A stretch of DNA of 64,000 bases from Lactonifactor longoviformis DSM 17459 (GCF_900129135.1 NZ_FQVI01000013.1:55111-119110), one strand, 5' to 3'. Shown: positions 52,323 through 61,138, counted from the stretch's first letter. The notes: a model not told the origin generated them from the sequence alone. Translations and numbers: made by a program.

Positions 52323-53480
52323 ATGAAACCATATGCAATCGTAGAATGGAACGATACAAAATCAGAGGCAAAGGGATGGCTGTGTGTGTACAACCTGGTA
52401 GAGCATTACTCCGGGGGCGGTGTCCGTATGCATCCCTCTGTCACGAAGGAGGAGGTTATCCGTCTGGCCAAGATGATGGCATACAAGTACAATGCCGCCG
52501 GTGCCGATGACTGCGGAGGGATGAAAGCAGGGATTGTATATGACAGCAAAGCGCCGGATGCCTATGAGGTACTGAAAAGATTTATACAGGCGATTCGCCC
52601 CTATGTGGATCTCGGTCTTGGGATCGGCGCTGATCTGGGAACCAAAGGACCTGATTTTTATAAGATCTTCGAGGAATTGGGGATGCGGGTTCCGGCTACC
52701 AAAACTCACTGTGAGGACCCGGTATGTATCAAAGGGCGCGAACAGATTCCCATACTGGTGGATGCCATGATTGACGGGTTCACGTTAAACGATGCCATGA
52801 CAGGCTATGGCGTAGCCTTTGCCGCAGATGAGGCATGGAGAATCCGGCACAGGGAAGCCGGAGGTGCCCGTGTGGTAATACAGGGCTTTGGGTGCGTAGG
52901 CGCCAGCTGTGCCGCCAAAATGAAGCAATTGGGGTACACAGTGATAGGAATCGCGGACGCTCAGAACCTGGCGGTATGCGAGGATGGTCTTGACGTTGCC
53001 GAACTGATTGCCCACAAGAATCAGTACGGTGAGATGGATCCTGCTTATTTTCCTGAAAATTACGCTGTCCGCCCGAATACAGAATGGCTGGATGTAGACT
53101 GTGATATACTGATACCTGCTGCTCTTGAGGATGTAATCAATGCTGGAAATGTGGACTTACTGGGGGACAAGCTGCTGGTAGAGGGGGCCAACATCCCGGT
53201 ATCCGCTGAGGCAGATGACATACTCCGCAAAAGAAATGTGGACATGGTTCCGGACTTCATAGCAAATGTGGGTGCCATCCGATTCTTCTCCCGCTGCCGC
53301 CGCTGTCAGATAGAATTTACAGCAGAGGGCGCCATCCGGGACATTGAACAGGGGGTTCGTGACAATGTGAGGATGCTGTTCGCAGAGAAGGATGAGACAG
53401 GAAGATATATCCGTGATATCGCTTTTGAAAGGTTCGAGCCCACGATCCAGACGGATTTTGAATTTACGTCTAACCGCTGA
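52323..53480 (+). CDS. Glu/Leu/Phe/Val-type amino-acid dehydrogenase
   Basis: The 385-residue protein has an N-terminal dimerisation/substrate domain with the Lys in DCGGMKAGIVYD (GGxKGG-like) and the LGIGADLGT segment, then a Rossmann domain with VVIQGFGCVGASCA (about 183-196). PAALEDVINAGN and VEGANIPVSAEA are family marks. It deaminates an L-amino acid to the 2-oxoacid with NAD(P). The substrate-pocket residues differ from classic glutamate dehydrogenase, so branched-chain or another amino acid is possible. AAAGGAG precedes the ATG. Confidence 0.9.
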   Translation: MKPYAIVEWNDTKSEAKGWLCVYNLVEHYSGGGVRMHPSVTKEEVIRLAKMMAYKYNAAGADDCGGMKAGIVYDSKAPDAYEVLKRFIQAIRPYVDLGLGIGADLGTKGPDFYKIFEELGMRVPATKTHCEDPVCIKGREQIPILVDAMIDGFTLNDAMTGYGVAFAADEAWRIRHREAGGARVVIQGFGCVGASCAAKMKQLGYTVIGIADAQNLAVCEDGLDVAELIAHKNQYGEMDPAYFPENYAVRPNTEWLDVDCDILIPAALEDVINAGNVDLLGDKLLVEGANIPVSAEADDILRKRNVDMVPDFIANVGAIRFFSRCRRCQIEFTAEGAIRDIEQGVRDNVRMLFAEKDETGRYIRDIAFERFEPTIQTDFEFTSNR

Positions 53481-53524
53481 GACAAAGAGACAGGGGGATT
53501 CTCCGGATAAGAGAAAGCCCGGGA

Positions 53525-53568
53525 GAGGGATGGAATAACTGCCGCCAAGTTATTCCACCCCTCTTTTA
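53525..53568 (+). terminator. Rho-independent terminator after the amino-acid dehydrogenase
   Basis: GAGGG-A-TGGAATAACT (53525-53540) pairs with AGTTATTCCA-C-CCCTC (53548-53563), a single A-C mismatch, then a short T-run. Confidence 0.85.
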
Positions 53569-53624
53569 CAATCATCTGTATAATGGTATACTGATGGCAG
53601 AACTTTATTTCAGTAGGAGGATGA

Positions 53625-54290
53625 ATGGAGCGAATATATGTTGTAGAGGACGATATCCGGCTGCGTGAGGAATTGCGGAGTATATTAGTAAAAAATGGTT
53701 ATGACTGTATATGTGCAGATCGCTTTGAACAAGTGACAGAAGATATCTTAAAAGCGGCTCCGGATCTGGTGTTGCTGGATCTTAGCCTTCCGGTCTATGA
53801 TGGCTTTTATATCTGCCGCAGTCTCAGGGAGGTGTCGGATCTTCCGGTGATTGTAGTCACCAGCTCAAACAGTGATATGGATGAGCTGATGAGCCTGAAT
53901 GTAGGGGCGGATGATTTTATCACAAAGCCTTACAATATCCATATCCTGCTGGCCCACATAGCCGCAGTGCTGCAGCGGGTCCACGGGCGCAAAAACAGCC
54001 TGATACTGGTTCACAAAGGGCTGACGCTGGACATTGGCAAAAGTAAGGCGTCCTGCGGAGAGAAAAGTGTGGAGCTGACGAAAAATGAACTTGGCATTTT
54101 GAAGCTGCTGATGGATCATAAGGGGACCATTGTGTCCAGGGAAGAATTAATCCAGGAATTGTGGGAGATGGAAGAATTCGTGGAGGACAGTACACTGACC
54201 GTCAATATAAACCGGCTGAGGAAAAAGATAGGAGATCTGGGGCTTCCGGACTATCTTCTAACAAAACGGGGACAGGGGTATCTGGTATGA
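53625..54290 (+). CDS. OmpR-family response regulator (BceR-like)
   Basis: The 221-residue protein has a receiver domain (phosphoacceptor D52 in LVLLDLSLPVYDG) and a winged-helix trans-reg domain (about 125-221, ELTKNELGILKLLMDHKGTIVSREELIQELW). AGTAGGAGG precedes the ATG. The kinase gene overlaps by 4 bp and an ABC transporter follows, which is the layout of bacitracin-type antimicrobial-peptide modules. Confidence 0.92.
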   Translation: MERIYVVEDDIRLREELRSILVKNGYDCICADRFEQVTEDILKAAPDLVLLDLSLPVYDGFYICRSLREVSDLPVIVVTSSNSDMDELMSLNVGADDFITKPYNIHILLAHIAAVLQRVHGRKNSLILVHKGLTLDIGKSKASCGEKSVELTKNELGILKLLMDHKGTIVSREELIQELWEMEEFVEDSTLTVNINRLRKKIGDLGLPDYLLTKRGQGYLV

Positions 54291-55309
54291 ATTTTATGTG
54301 CTATTGCAGGGACAGATGGCTTTCTTTCCTTATCTTTGTTTTTGTATTTGCTGCGGGGGGCGGCATACTCTGGCTGATTGGCACCCCCTTTGCCGTAGCC
54401 TGTGTTGTGGAGGGATTCTACGCCGCAGGCTTTTTTCTGATTCTGCTTCAGGGCTTTCTTGCCAGAAAGGAGTTTTACGACAGACTTCTTGAGGCATCGG
54501 ATAATCTGCAGGAAATCTCGTATCTTTCCGAATTCCTGAAGGAGCCTCATTTTCTGGAGGGGGCAATTCTGTACCGTATTCTGCAGAAGGATGAAAAATA
54601 TATGAATGACCGGATTGCGGCACATCAAAGGGATTTGCAGGAGTACATGGATTATGTGGAGACGTGGGTACATGAAGTGAAAACTCCCATAGCAGTCTCC
54701 AGACTAATCATGGAAAATAACCGGAGCGAGGCAACAAGAAGCCTTTCGGAAGAGATGGATAAGGTGGAAGGTTTTGTCACCCAGATGCTGTATTACAGTA
54801 AAAGCGGCAGTCTGCAGGACGACTATAAGATCCGCAGGGTCTCTCTCAGAACCCTTGTTGTAGACGCGGTTAAGCACAATGCGAAGTATATGATCGCGCA
54901 GCAGGTAGTGCCGAAGTTTGGGTCTCTGGACTATGAAGTGTTCACAGACCCCAAGTGGATGGACTTTGTGCTGGGGCAGATTATCTCCAATGGGGTAAAG
55001 TACCGCTCTTCGGAGCGCAGTTCAGAGATTTCATTTTCTGCTGTACAGACAGGAAGAACAGTGACCCTGTCAATAGAGGATAATGGGATCGGGATACCGG
55101 CAGAGGATTTGGGCAGAATCTTCAGAAAAGGATTCACCGGTGTAAATGGCAGGAAATATGGGAAGTCTACGGGTATGGGACTTTATCTGTGTGATACACT
55201 GTGCAGAAAGCTGGGGACTGAACTGTCGGTGTCTTCCCGTGAAGGGGAGGGAGCCGTCTTTGAACTTAAGCTGACATTGGCTTCAGAGGCAGAAACAGGA
55301 TTGGTTTAA
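54287..55309 (+). CDS. Intramembrane-sensing histidine kinase (BceS-like)
   Basis: The 340-residue kinase has two closely spaced membrane helices (about 11-31 and 36-58) with almost no extracellular loop, so it senses through its transporter. The H-box is WVHEVKTPIAVSRLI (H129), and the HATPase domain has SNGVKYR, DNGIGI and GMGLYLC. ATG 54287 overlaps the regulator stop; the frame is open upstream to 54161 but without a ribosome site. Confidence 0.92.
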   Translation: MNFMCYCRDRWLSFLIFVFVFAAGGGILWLIGTPFAVACVVEGFYAAGFFLILLQGFLARKEFYDRLLEASDNLQEISYLSEFLKEPHFLEGAILYRILQKDEKYMNDRIAAHQRDLQEYMDYVETWVHEVKTPIAVSRLIMENNRSEATRSLSEEMDKVEGFVTQMLYYSKSGSLQDDYKIRRVSLRTLVVDAVKHNAKYMIAQQVVPKFGSLDYEVFTDPKWMDFVLGQIISNGVKYRSSERSSEISFSAVQTGRTVTLSIEDNGIGIPAEDLGRIFRKGFTGVNGRKYGKSTGMGLYLCDTLCRKLGTELSVSSREGEGAVFELKLTLASEAETGLV

Positions 55310-55329
55310 CATTTCAAAATTGTAATGTT
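55308..55329. promoter_or_regulatory. Inverted repeat before the BceAB-like genes, candidate regulator site
   Basis: AACATT (55308-55313), 10 bp, AATGTT (55324-55329), about 75 bp before the ATPase start. Position and spacing fit a BceR-type binding site; identity of the binder is inferred. Confidence 0.5.
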
Positions 55330-55404
55330 GCTGTTAGGTAAGGACGTGGCAGCAAATTAGTCTCCATGCTACACTGGACCTATTAAATGATGGAGGTGTA
55401 GGAA

Positions 55405-56172
55405 ATGAATCCTGTGTTAAAAGTAGAGAATCTGCAGAAATTTTATAAAACAAAAGGCGCTGTTACGAAAGCCGTCAACCATATAAGCTTTGAAGTGGAA
55501 CAGGGAGAATACATTGGGATTATGGGGGCTTCGGGGAGCGGAAAGACAACCCTTTTAAACTGTATTTCAACCATTGACAAGGCCACTGCGGGACAGATCC
55601 TGATACAGGGGCAGAATATCACAGCATTGAGTGAAAATAAACTGGCACGTTTCAGGAGGGAACAGCTGGGATTTATCTTCCAGGACTTTAATCTTCTGGA
55701 TACTTTGACAGGAAGGGACAACATAGCCCTGGCCCTGGCCATCAACGGTGTCAAACCCGGCCAGATATCACGGCTGATCGAACAAGTAGCTGACGACCTG
55801 GAGATAAAAGCCATCCTCGATAAGTACCCATATGAGATGTCCGGGGGCCAGCAGCAGCGGGTTGCCTGTGCCCGTGCCATTGTGACAAAGCCCTCTTTGA
55901 TTCTTGCGGATGAACCTACAGGAGCCCTTGACTCAAAGTCAGCTGGAATGCTTATGGAGAGCCTGAGCATATTAAATGAGAGAAAAAAAGCTACCATACT
56001 GATGGTGACCCACGATGCTTTTACGGCAAGCCACTGCAAACGCATACTATTCATTAAGGATGGACAGATATTTAATGAACTGGTACGGGGTGAGAAAAGC
56101 AGGAAGAAATTCTTTGATGAAATTATGCAGGTGATTTCTTTCCTAGGAGGTGATAATAATTATGCTTTCTAA
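55405..56172 (+). CDS. BceA-like antimicrobial-peptide ABC transporter ATPase
   Basis: The 255-residue protein has Walker A GASGSGKTT (41-49), the signature MSGGQQQRVACARAI and Walker B LILADEPTGALDSKS. Length and order fit BceA/LolD-type ATPases. The residues 210-255 form a short C-terminal tail. Its 3' end overlaps the permease gene by 11 bp. A partial copy of its Walker B region survives at 44256-44330. Confidence 0.93.
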   Translation: MNPVLKVENLQKFYKTKGAVTKAVNHISFEVEQGEYIGIMGASGSGKTTLLNCISTIDKATAGQILIQGQNITALSENKLARFRREQLGFIFQDFNLLDTLTGRDNIALALAINGVKPGQISRLIEQVADDLEIKAILDKYPYEMSGGQQQRVACARAIVTKPSLILADEPTGALDSKSAGMLMESLSILNERKKATILMVTHDAFTASHCKRILFIKDGQIFNELVRGEKSRKKFFDEIMQVISFLGGDNNYAF

Positions 56173-58180
56173 TAGAAAGAGGTTTGAAAGCCAATCATCT
56201 TTACATGGATTCTTCCGGAAGCTGTCATCTAAGAATGTAAAAAAATCTGCGAAGGATTACTTTATCTATTTTTTCACACTGATGCTCTCTGTCTGTCTGT
56301 TTTACAGCTTTAATTCCATCAGCACACAGTTTGCCTCTCTGGGGCTTGAGGATCCTTTGAGCTATCTTGCATTTTCCTCCACCGTACTGACCGTATTTTC
56401 TGTGCTGGTATGCATTATCATGGGTGCACTGGTGGTTTATGCCAACCGGTTCCTGCTGAGACGCAGAAAGAGGGAGATGGGAATATATGCAGTGCTTGGG
56501 CTGGAGCGAAAGGATCTGAACCGGCTGCTTATGAGGGAAACCCTGCAGATAGGTGTACTGTCTCTGCTGGCGGGGATTGGCCTGGGAATATTTGCTGCCC
56601 AGCTTCTTTCGCTGGCAACCGCCAGGCTGATTGGTATCAGCCTGACAAATTACCATTTTATGATCTCAGGGAAGGCAATTGTATTAAGCGTCCTTTTCTT
56701 TGGAATTCTGTTTCTTTTTGTCCATATGTTCAATGTAAAAGAACTAAAGAAAATGAGCCTTCTGGAAATGCTCCATGCAGGGAAGAAGAATGAGACAGCA
56801 GGTGAGGGGAAAAGGGGCTTTTCCGTATTGCTGGGCATTATCTCTGTGTTGTTTATCCTGGGCGGATATGGACTTGTGTTTGTGATGTCGGAAAAGGATA
56901 CCTTTAAAGCTTTGGCTGTGGGCGGACTGCTGGTAATCATCGGAACAGTATGCTTTTTAAGGTCAGCCCTTACAATATCTACAGGCTTAATGAAGAGAAA
57001 CAAGAGGCGGTATTACCGCGGCATTCATATATTTACAACAAGCCAGTTTACCTCCAGGCTGAAAACGGAGGGCAGCTCCCTGGCAATGACAGCTGTTCTG
57101 CTCTTCCTGTCGTTTTCCCTGACCATATTAGGGCCGGGATTAGGGAAGTTTGTCATGAATGGGATCGAAAATGCAACGCCTTATGACGGCACTATTTTTT
57201 ATGCTCCAATGGCAGGGAATACAGAGGCCGGGGGAGATCCCCTGGAATACTTGAGTCAGTCGGGATTCCGCATAAATGAGTTTTCCGACGAGTATGCAGA
57301 CTTCTGGACTTATGAAAGCCCCGAGATTACAGCAGGATTCCTGTCTGGGAAAGAAGGGCGAGAAGCAGAGAAGGTTCCCCTTACCATAATAGGATTGGAA
57401 GACTATAACCGTATACTTGCTCTGCAGAACCTGCCCCCGGTTCAGCTGGCGGAAGGGGAATACGCGGTAAGCTATGCCTTTCCGGCCATGAAAGAGATCC
57501 TAAAAGTCTTTCAACAGGAGCCACGGCCGCTGAAGCTTGGGGACAGCACCCTGACGATGGCGGATGACGGAATATTTCACCACGGCTGGGAGAATACTAA
57601 CATATTAGCCGAGCAGGGAACGCTGATTGTCCCCCAGCATTTAGCTGAAAGCCTTACCCCTCAGAGATGGTTTATGAACTTTAATTTTACCCGGGAGGGG
57701 GATGACCTGAATCTTGAGCTGCATAACCGGTGGGTAGACGCGGGCCTGAACGGATATGTAATGTGGTCCCGTGAGGAAGCGCTGGTGTCATTAAGCTCTG
57801 ATAATCTTCTTGTGACATACCTGGGGATTTACCTGGGCATTACATTTTTGATTACCTCAGGCGCGGTTTTGGCACTCCGCCAGTTATCCCAGTCTTCCGA
57901 TAATATAGAACGATACGGTATCTTAAAGAAACTGGGCGTATCCAAAAGGGACATGAGACGGTCTTTAAGGAAGCAGCTCAGAGTATATTTCGGGCTTCCG
58001 CTGGTTCTGGCAGTCCTCCATTCTGCGGTAACTGTGTTTGCCGTTTTCCGGTATTTTGAAGGGCTGCACCTGGCGGTAATCGCTTCCGTCATTGGTTTTG
58101 GAGCGCTGGTGATTTTATCGGTTTATGGGGTATACTTTATTGCAACCTATTTGGGGAGCAGACGTATCCTGGAATTATAA
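56162..58180 (+). CDS. BceB-like FtsX-domain permease
   Basis: The 672-residue protein has about ten membrane spans in FtsX-like groups and a large extracellular domain (about 305-530) that in BceB binds the peptide target. CTAGGAGGTG fixes ATG 56162. With the ATPase it forms the BceAB flux sensor and exporter linked to the kinase and regulator upstream. The peptide is unknown. Confidence 0.9.
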   Translation: MLSNRKRFESQSSLHGFFRKLSSKNVKKSAKDYFIYFFTLMLSVCLFYSFNSISTQFASLGLEDPLSYLAFSSTVLTVFSVLVCIIMGALVVYANRFLLRRRKREMGIYAVLGLERKDLNRLLMRETLQIGVLSLLAGIGLGIFAAQLLSLATARLIGISLTNYHFMISGKAIVLSVLFFGILFLFVHMFNVKELKKMSLLEMLHAGKKNETAGEGKRGFSVLLGIISVLFILGGYGLVFVMSEKDTFKALAVGGLLVIIGTVCFLRSALTISTGLMKRNKRRYYRGIHIFTTSQFTSRLKTEGSSLAMTAVLLFLSFSLTILGPGLGKFVMNGIENATPYDGTIFYAPMAGNTEAGGDPLEYLSQSGFRINEFSDEYADFWTYESPEITAGFLSGKEGREAEKVPLTIIGLEDYNRILALQNLPPVQLAEGEYAVSYAFPAMKEILKVFQQEPRPLKLGDSTLTMADDGIFHHGWENTNILAEQGTLIVPQHLAESLTPQRWFMNFNFTREGDDLNLELHNRWVDAGLNGYVMWSREEALVSLSSDNLLVTYLGIYLGITFLITSGAVLALRQLSQSSDNIERYGILKKLGVSKRDMRRSLRKQLRVYFGLPLVLAVLHSAVTVFAVFRYFEGLHLAVIASVIGFGALVILSVYGVYFIATYLGSRRILEL

Positions 58181-58223
58181 AATATATATGTAAATGATGC
58201 AAGGTTTTCCTTCTCTCAATCGT

Positions 58224-58238
58224 GTTACTTATATAAAA
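58224..58238 (+). promoter_or_regulatory. GTTACTTAxATAAAA motif, copy 1
   Basis: GTTACTTATATAAAA lies 34 bp before the ATG of the secreted His-rich protein. The same motif with one change (GTTACTTAGATAAAA) lies at 60063-60077, a similar distance before the PfkB gene. It could be the -10 region or a recognition element of the ECF sigma factor encoded between the two, or a chance AT-rich match. Confidence 0.35.
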
Positions 58239-58272
58239 CAAAATATATAACACATGTAGGAGGGAAACAAAC

Positions 58273-58626
58273 ATGAAGAAACTGATAACGTTAGGGGCAG
58301 CGGCAGCACTTGTATTTACTATGGGTACGGTGGTATTTGGTGCCGATATTAATACAGCGGAAGAGCACCAAACGATCCGGTGCGAATATGCGGATATGAA
58401 CGGGGACGGTATCTGTGATACCTGTAATCAGCGCTGTACAGAGTATGCGGATGAGGATCAGGACGGTGTGTGTGACAACTGTATGAATAAAGAAACAGAC
58501 GGGGAGGCGCACCACGAACACAGCAGCCATAATACATGTAAGAGAAGCGGTATTTCTTCCGGAACTCATCACGCATCCGGGGCACATCATTCTTCCGGCC
58601 GCGGGCATGGAAAACATCATAAATAA
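58273..58626 (+). CDS. Secreted small protein with DxNxDG Ca-type loops and His-rich tail
   Basis: The 117-residue protein has a signal peptide (1-24, KKLITLGAAAALVFTMGTVVFGA). Two EF-hand-like loops follow, DMNGDGICD (41-49) and DEDQDGVCDNC (60-70), each with CxxC-type Cys. The C-terminal third holds many His pairs. It is outside the cell, probably binding Ca or a transition metal. The genes downstream are an ECF sigma factor and its anti-sigma factor. TGTAGGAGGG precedes the ATG. Confidence 0.75.
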   Translation: MKKLITLGAAAALVFTMGTVVFGADINTAEEHQTIRCEYADMNGDGICDTCNQRCTEYADEDQDGVCDNCMNKETDGEAHHEHSSHNTCKRSGISSGTHHASGAHHSSGRGHGKHHK

Positions 58627-58642
58627 AAGAATATCCGGTATA

Positions 58643-58670
58643 AGGCAGCGGTCACAAGCGACCGCTGCCT
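58643..58670 (+). terminator. Hairpin after the secreted protein gene
   Basis: AGGCAGCGGTC (58643-58653) and GACCGCTGCCT (58660-58670) with a 6-nt loop; no clear T-run follows, so termination may be weak. Confidence 0.6.
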
Positions 58671-58705
58671 GTTGCCGCTTACGCGGGAAAGATAAGATGA
58701 AAAGT

Positions 58706-58735
58706 CTGTCAAAGCAGCCGCTGCTGCGGTATACT
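58706..58735 (+). promoter_or_regulatory. Promoter of the ECF sigma/anti-sigma operon
   Basis: CTGTCA (58706-58711), 18 bp, TATACT (58730-58735; 5/6), 30 bp before the start at 58766. Confidence 0.45.
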
Positions 58736-58765
58736 ACCTATAAGAATACCGGGGGAGGTGCGTAG

Positions 58766-59251
58766 GTGAGGAGTGAAAATGATGTAAACAGTGCGGTAGA
58801 AACATACGCGGATATGGTTCAGCGCATCTGTTACTATCATCTGAAAAATAAGGCGGATACGGAGGATATATTTCAGAATGTATTCTTAAAGTATATGCTC
58901 AGCGATATGGAGTTTCAGGATGAGGAACATAAAAAAGCATGGATCATCCGGGTGGCGGTAAATGCCTGCAAAGATTTTCTGAAAAGTTTTTTCCGCCAGA
59001 GGACAGTTCCCCTGGACATCATGAATGAAACTGCCGTATACCCCGAGGATGGGGAGAAGGAAGTATTTGAGGCTGTATTGACACTTCCGGGTAAATATAA
59101 GGATGTTATCTATCTTCACTATTTTGAGGGATACTCGGCAGCTGAGATCAGTACGATTTTGGGAAAAAGGGAAAACACCATTTATTCCTTATTATCAAGG
59201 GGAAGAGGACTTCTGAGGGAAAAGCTGGGAGGTGAAGAATTTGGCGAATAG
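58766..59251 (+). CDS. ECF-type RNA polymerase sigma factor
   Basis: The 161-residue protein has sigma region 2 (about 15-75, ADTEDIFQNVFLKYML) and region 4 (about 105-155, YSAAEISTILGKRENTIYSLLSRGRGLLREKLG). The GTG start follows GGGGGAGGTG. The anti-sigma gene overlaps its end by 11 bp, so the pair is co-regulated. Confidence 0.92.
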   Translation: MRSENDVNSAVETYADMVQRICYYHLKNKADTEDIFQNVFLKYMLSDMEFQDEEHKKAWIIRVAVNACKDFLKSFFRQRTVPLDIMNETAVYPEDGEKEVFEAVLTLPGKYKDVIYLHYFEGYSAAEISTILGKRENTIYSLLSRGRGLLREKLGGEEFGE

Positions 59252-60023
59252 AATCCATGATATGTTTGAACCTGTAAAAGCGAGTGAGGAATTGAAAGAA
59301 TCTACCGCGGCATTTCTGCAGGCAGAGCGGCGGAAAAGAACGGCGCATTTCTTTCGCCCTGCTGTGTACCGGACAATCGCCGCAGTCTGCGTTATGCTGA
59401 TGCTTCTGGCCGGTATAGGCGGATATTCTGTCATGGGGACACCTGTCTCCTATGTCAGCATTGACGTGAATCCTTCCGTTGAGCTTGCTCTGAACCGCTT
59501 TGACCGTGTAGTATCTGCTACCGCATACAATGAGGATGGAGAGGTTATTCTGGAAGGTTTAGCGGTAAAGGGAAAGAAATACACAGAAGCCATTGACCTG
59601 ATTCTGGACAGCGCAGATAAGAGCGCCTATCTGACCCCTGAATCCGATTTGGTATTTACGGTTGCTGCAAAGAACCGGGAAAAGAAGCGGGAACTTCGCA
59701 CGGGGATAGAGAATTGCTCCGGCTGTATGGAACACGGCGGGGAGAGCATCAGCGCAGACATTGGAACGGTGACCGAGGCTCACCACCATGGGGTATCTCT
59801 GGGTAAATACTCTGCCTATCTGAAGCTTTCTCAATACGATGAGACAGTTACCGTGGAGGACTGCAGGGATATGACAATGTCCGATATTCACCACCAGATC
59901 AAAGAACACGAACAGGGAGGGAAACATCGGAATGGGGAAGCGAATGAGACGGACGATGGCGACAGCAGCGGAAGTCCGGGGAAAACGCATAGAAATGGTC
60001 ACCATAATGGGAATCATGAATAA
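59241..60023 (+). CDS. RsgI-like transmembrane anti-sigma factor with Asn-Pro processing motif
   Basis: The 260-residue protein has a cytoplasmic N-terminus (about 1-43), one membrane helix (about 44-63) and an extracytoplasmic domain opening YVSIDVNPSVELALNRFDRV. This is the RsgI middle-domain signature; in clostridial RsgI proteins the chain self-cleaves at this Asn-Pro bond (N77-P78 here). The tail is rich in His, Gly and Asn. TTG 59241 is chosen because GGGAGG (59227-59232) lies 8 nt upstream; a GTG at 59232 would sit inside that site. It should hold the ECF sigma factor at the membrane. Confidence 0.88.
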   Translation: MANRIHDMFEPVKASEELKESTAAFLQAERRKRTAHFFRPAVYRTIAAVCVMLMLLAGIGGYSVMGTPVSYVSIDVNPSVELALNRFDRVVSATAYNEDGEVILEGLAVKGKKYTEAIDLILDSADKSAYLTPESDLVFTVAAKNREKKRELRTGIENCSGCMEHGGESISADIGTVTEAHHHGVSLGKYSAYLKLSQYDETVTVEDCRDMTMSDIHHQIKEHEQGGKHRNGEANETDDGDSSGSPGKTHRNGHHNGNHE

Positions 60024-60030
60024 AAAACTA

Positions 60031-60059
60031 TTGACTTTTCCCCCGGAGTAAACAATAAT
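60031..60059 (+). promoter_or_regulatory. Promoter of the PfkB kinase gene
   Basis: TTGACT (60031-60036), 17 bp, AATAAT (60054-60059), 56 bp before the ATG at 60115. Confidence 0.6.
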
Positions 60060-60062
60060 AGA

Positions 60063-60077
60063 GTTACTTAGATAAAA
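60063..60077 (+). promoter_or_regulatory. GTTACTTAxATAAAA motif, copy 2
   Basis: GTTACTTAGATAAAA, one mismatch from 58224-58238; here it falls right after the -10 box of the PfkB promoter. Confidence 0.35.
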
Positions 60078-60114
60078 TGATTGATAAAAGATATCCCGAA
60101 AGGAGACTGGGAAA

Positions 60115-61071
60115 ATGTATGATGTAACTGCACTGGGGGAATTATTGATTGACTTTATTCAAAACGGAATCAGTGATCAGGGAAATCCGGTATTTGAGGC
60201 GAATCCGGGGGGCGCACCCTGTAATGTGCTTTCTATGCTGGAGAAGCTGGGTTATAAAACAGCTTTTATAGGCAAGGTAGGAGACGATTTTTTTGGGAAA
60301 ATGCTCGGCGGTGTCATTCAGGAGACTGGTATATCGGCAGAAGGCCTGCTCTACGACAAGGAAGTAAAGACAACTCTGGCCCTGGTACATCACAAGGAGG
60401 ACGGGGACAGAGACTTCTCGTTTTACAGAAAACCGGGAGCTGATATTATGCTGAGGAAAGAAGAACTTCCAAAGGATCTCATAGAGAACTGCAGAATCTT
60501 TCACTTTGGGACCTTATCTTTAACAGATGAACCGGCGGCAGAAGCCACAAAAACGGCTCTGTCCTGTGCAAAAGAGGCAAAGGCCCTGATTTCTTTTGAT
60601 CCCAATTACCGGGCTCCCCTGTGGGGTTCAGAGGAGGCGGCAAAAGAGGCAGTCTGGTATGGGATTAAGAACTGCGATATCTTAAAAATTGCAGATAACG
60701 AGATACAGTGGCTCACGGGAAAATCGTCCTACGATGAAGGAATTGAAGAAATACGAAAATATGCATCCCCGAGACTTATGAATGTCACTCTGGGAAAGGA
60801 GGGAAGCATCGGGTACTGCAATGAAAAAAAGGTGTACTGCAAACCTTTTATATCCGATCATACAGTAGATACTACCGGGGCCGGTGATACATTCTGCGCC
60901 TGTGTCCTGGGATATGTCCTGGAACACGGACTGGATCATCTGGACGAGAGCCGCCTGGAAGAAATGCTTTCCTTTGCCAATGCGGCAGCTTCGATTGTCA
61001 CCACAAGAAAAGGAGCAATTCGTGCTATGCCGTCAAGGGAGGAAGTGCAGGCGCTTGTGCAGGAACAGTAG
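60115..61071 (+). CDS. PfkB-family carbohydrate kinase (fructokinase-like)
   Basis: The 318-residue protein has the two PfkB signatures: GGAPCNVLSMLEKLGYKTAFIGKVGDDFFG near residue 32 and DTTGAGDTFCACVLGYVLE (catalytic Asp in GAGD, about 255). Overall it resembles fructokinase/ribokinase-type enzymes. It is monocistronic with its own promoter. AAAGGAGACTGGG precedes the ATG. The sugar cannot be assigned. Confidence 0.9.
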   Translation: MYDVTALGELLIDFIQNGISDQGNPVFEANPGGAPCNVLSMLEKLGYKTAFIGKVGDDFFGKMLGGVIQETGISAEGLLYDKEVKTTLALVHHKEDGDRDFSFYRKPGADIMLRKEELPKDLIENCRIFHFGTLSLTDEPAAEATKTALSCAKEAKALISFDPNYRAPLWGSEEAAKEAVWYGIKNCDILKIADNEIQWLTGKSSYDEGIEEIRKYASPRLMNVTLGKEGSIGYCNEKKVYCKPFISDHTVDTTGAGDTFCACVLGYVLEHGLDHLDESRLEEMLSFANAAASIVTTRKGAIRAMPSREEVQALVQEQ

Positions 61072-61109
61072 CCTATAAAGTACAAAGAAGGCTTTTCTTA
61101 AGGGATATA

Positions 61110-61138
61110 TTGATTTATGTAAAATAGTCATATATAAT
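61110..61138 (+). promoter_or_regulatory. Promoter of the hybrid kinase gene
   Basis: TTGATT (61110-61115), 17 bp, TATAAT (61133-61138). It gives a leader of roughly 118 nt before ATG 61263. Confidence 0.65.
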
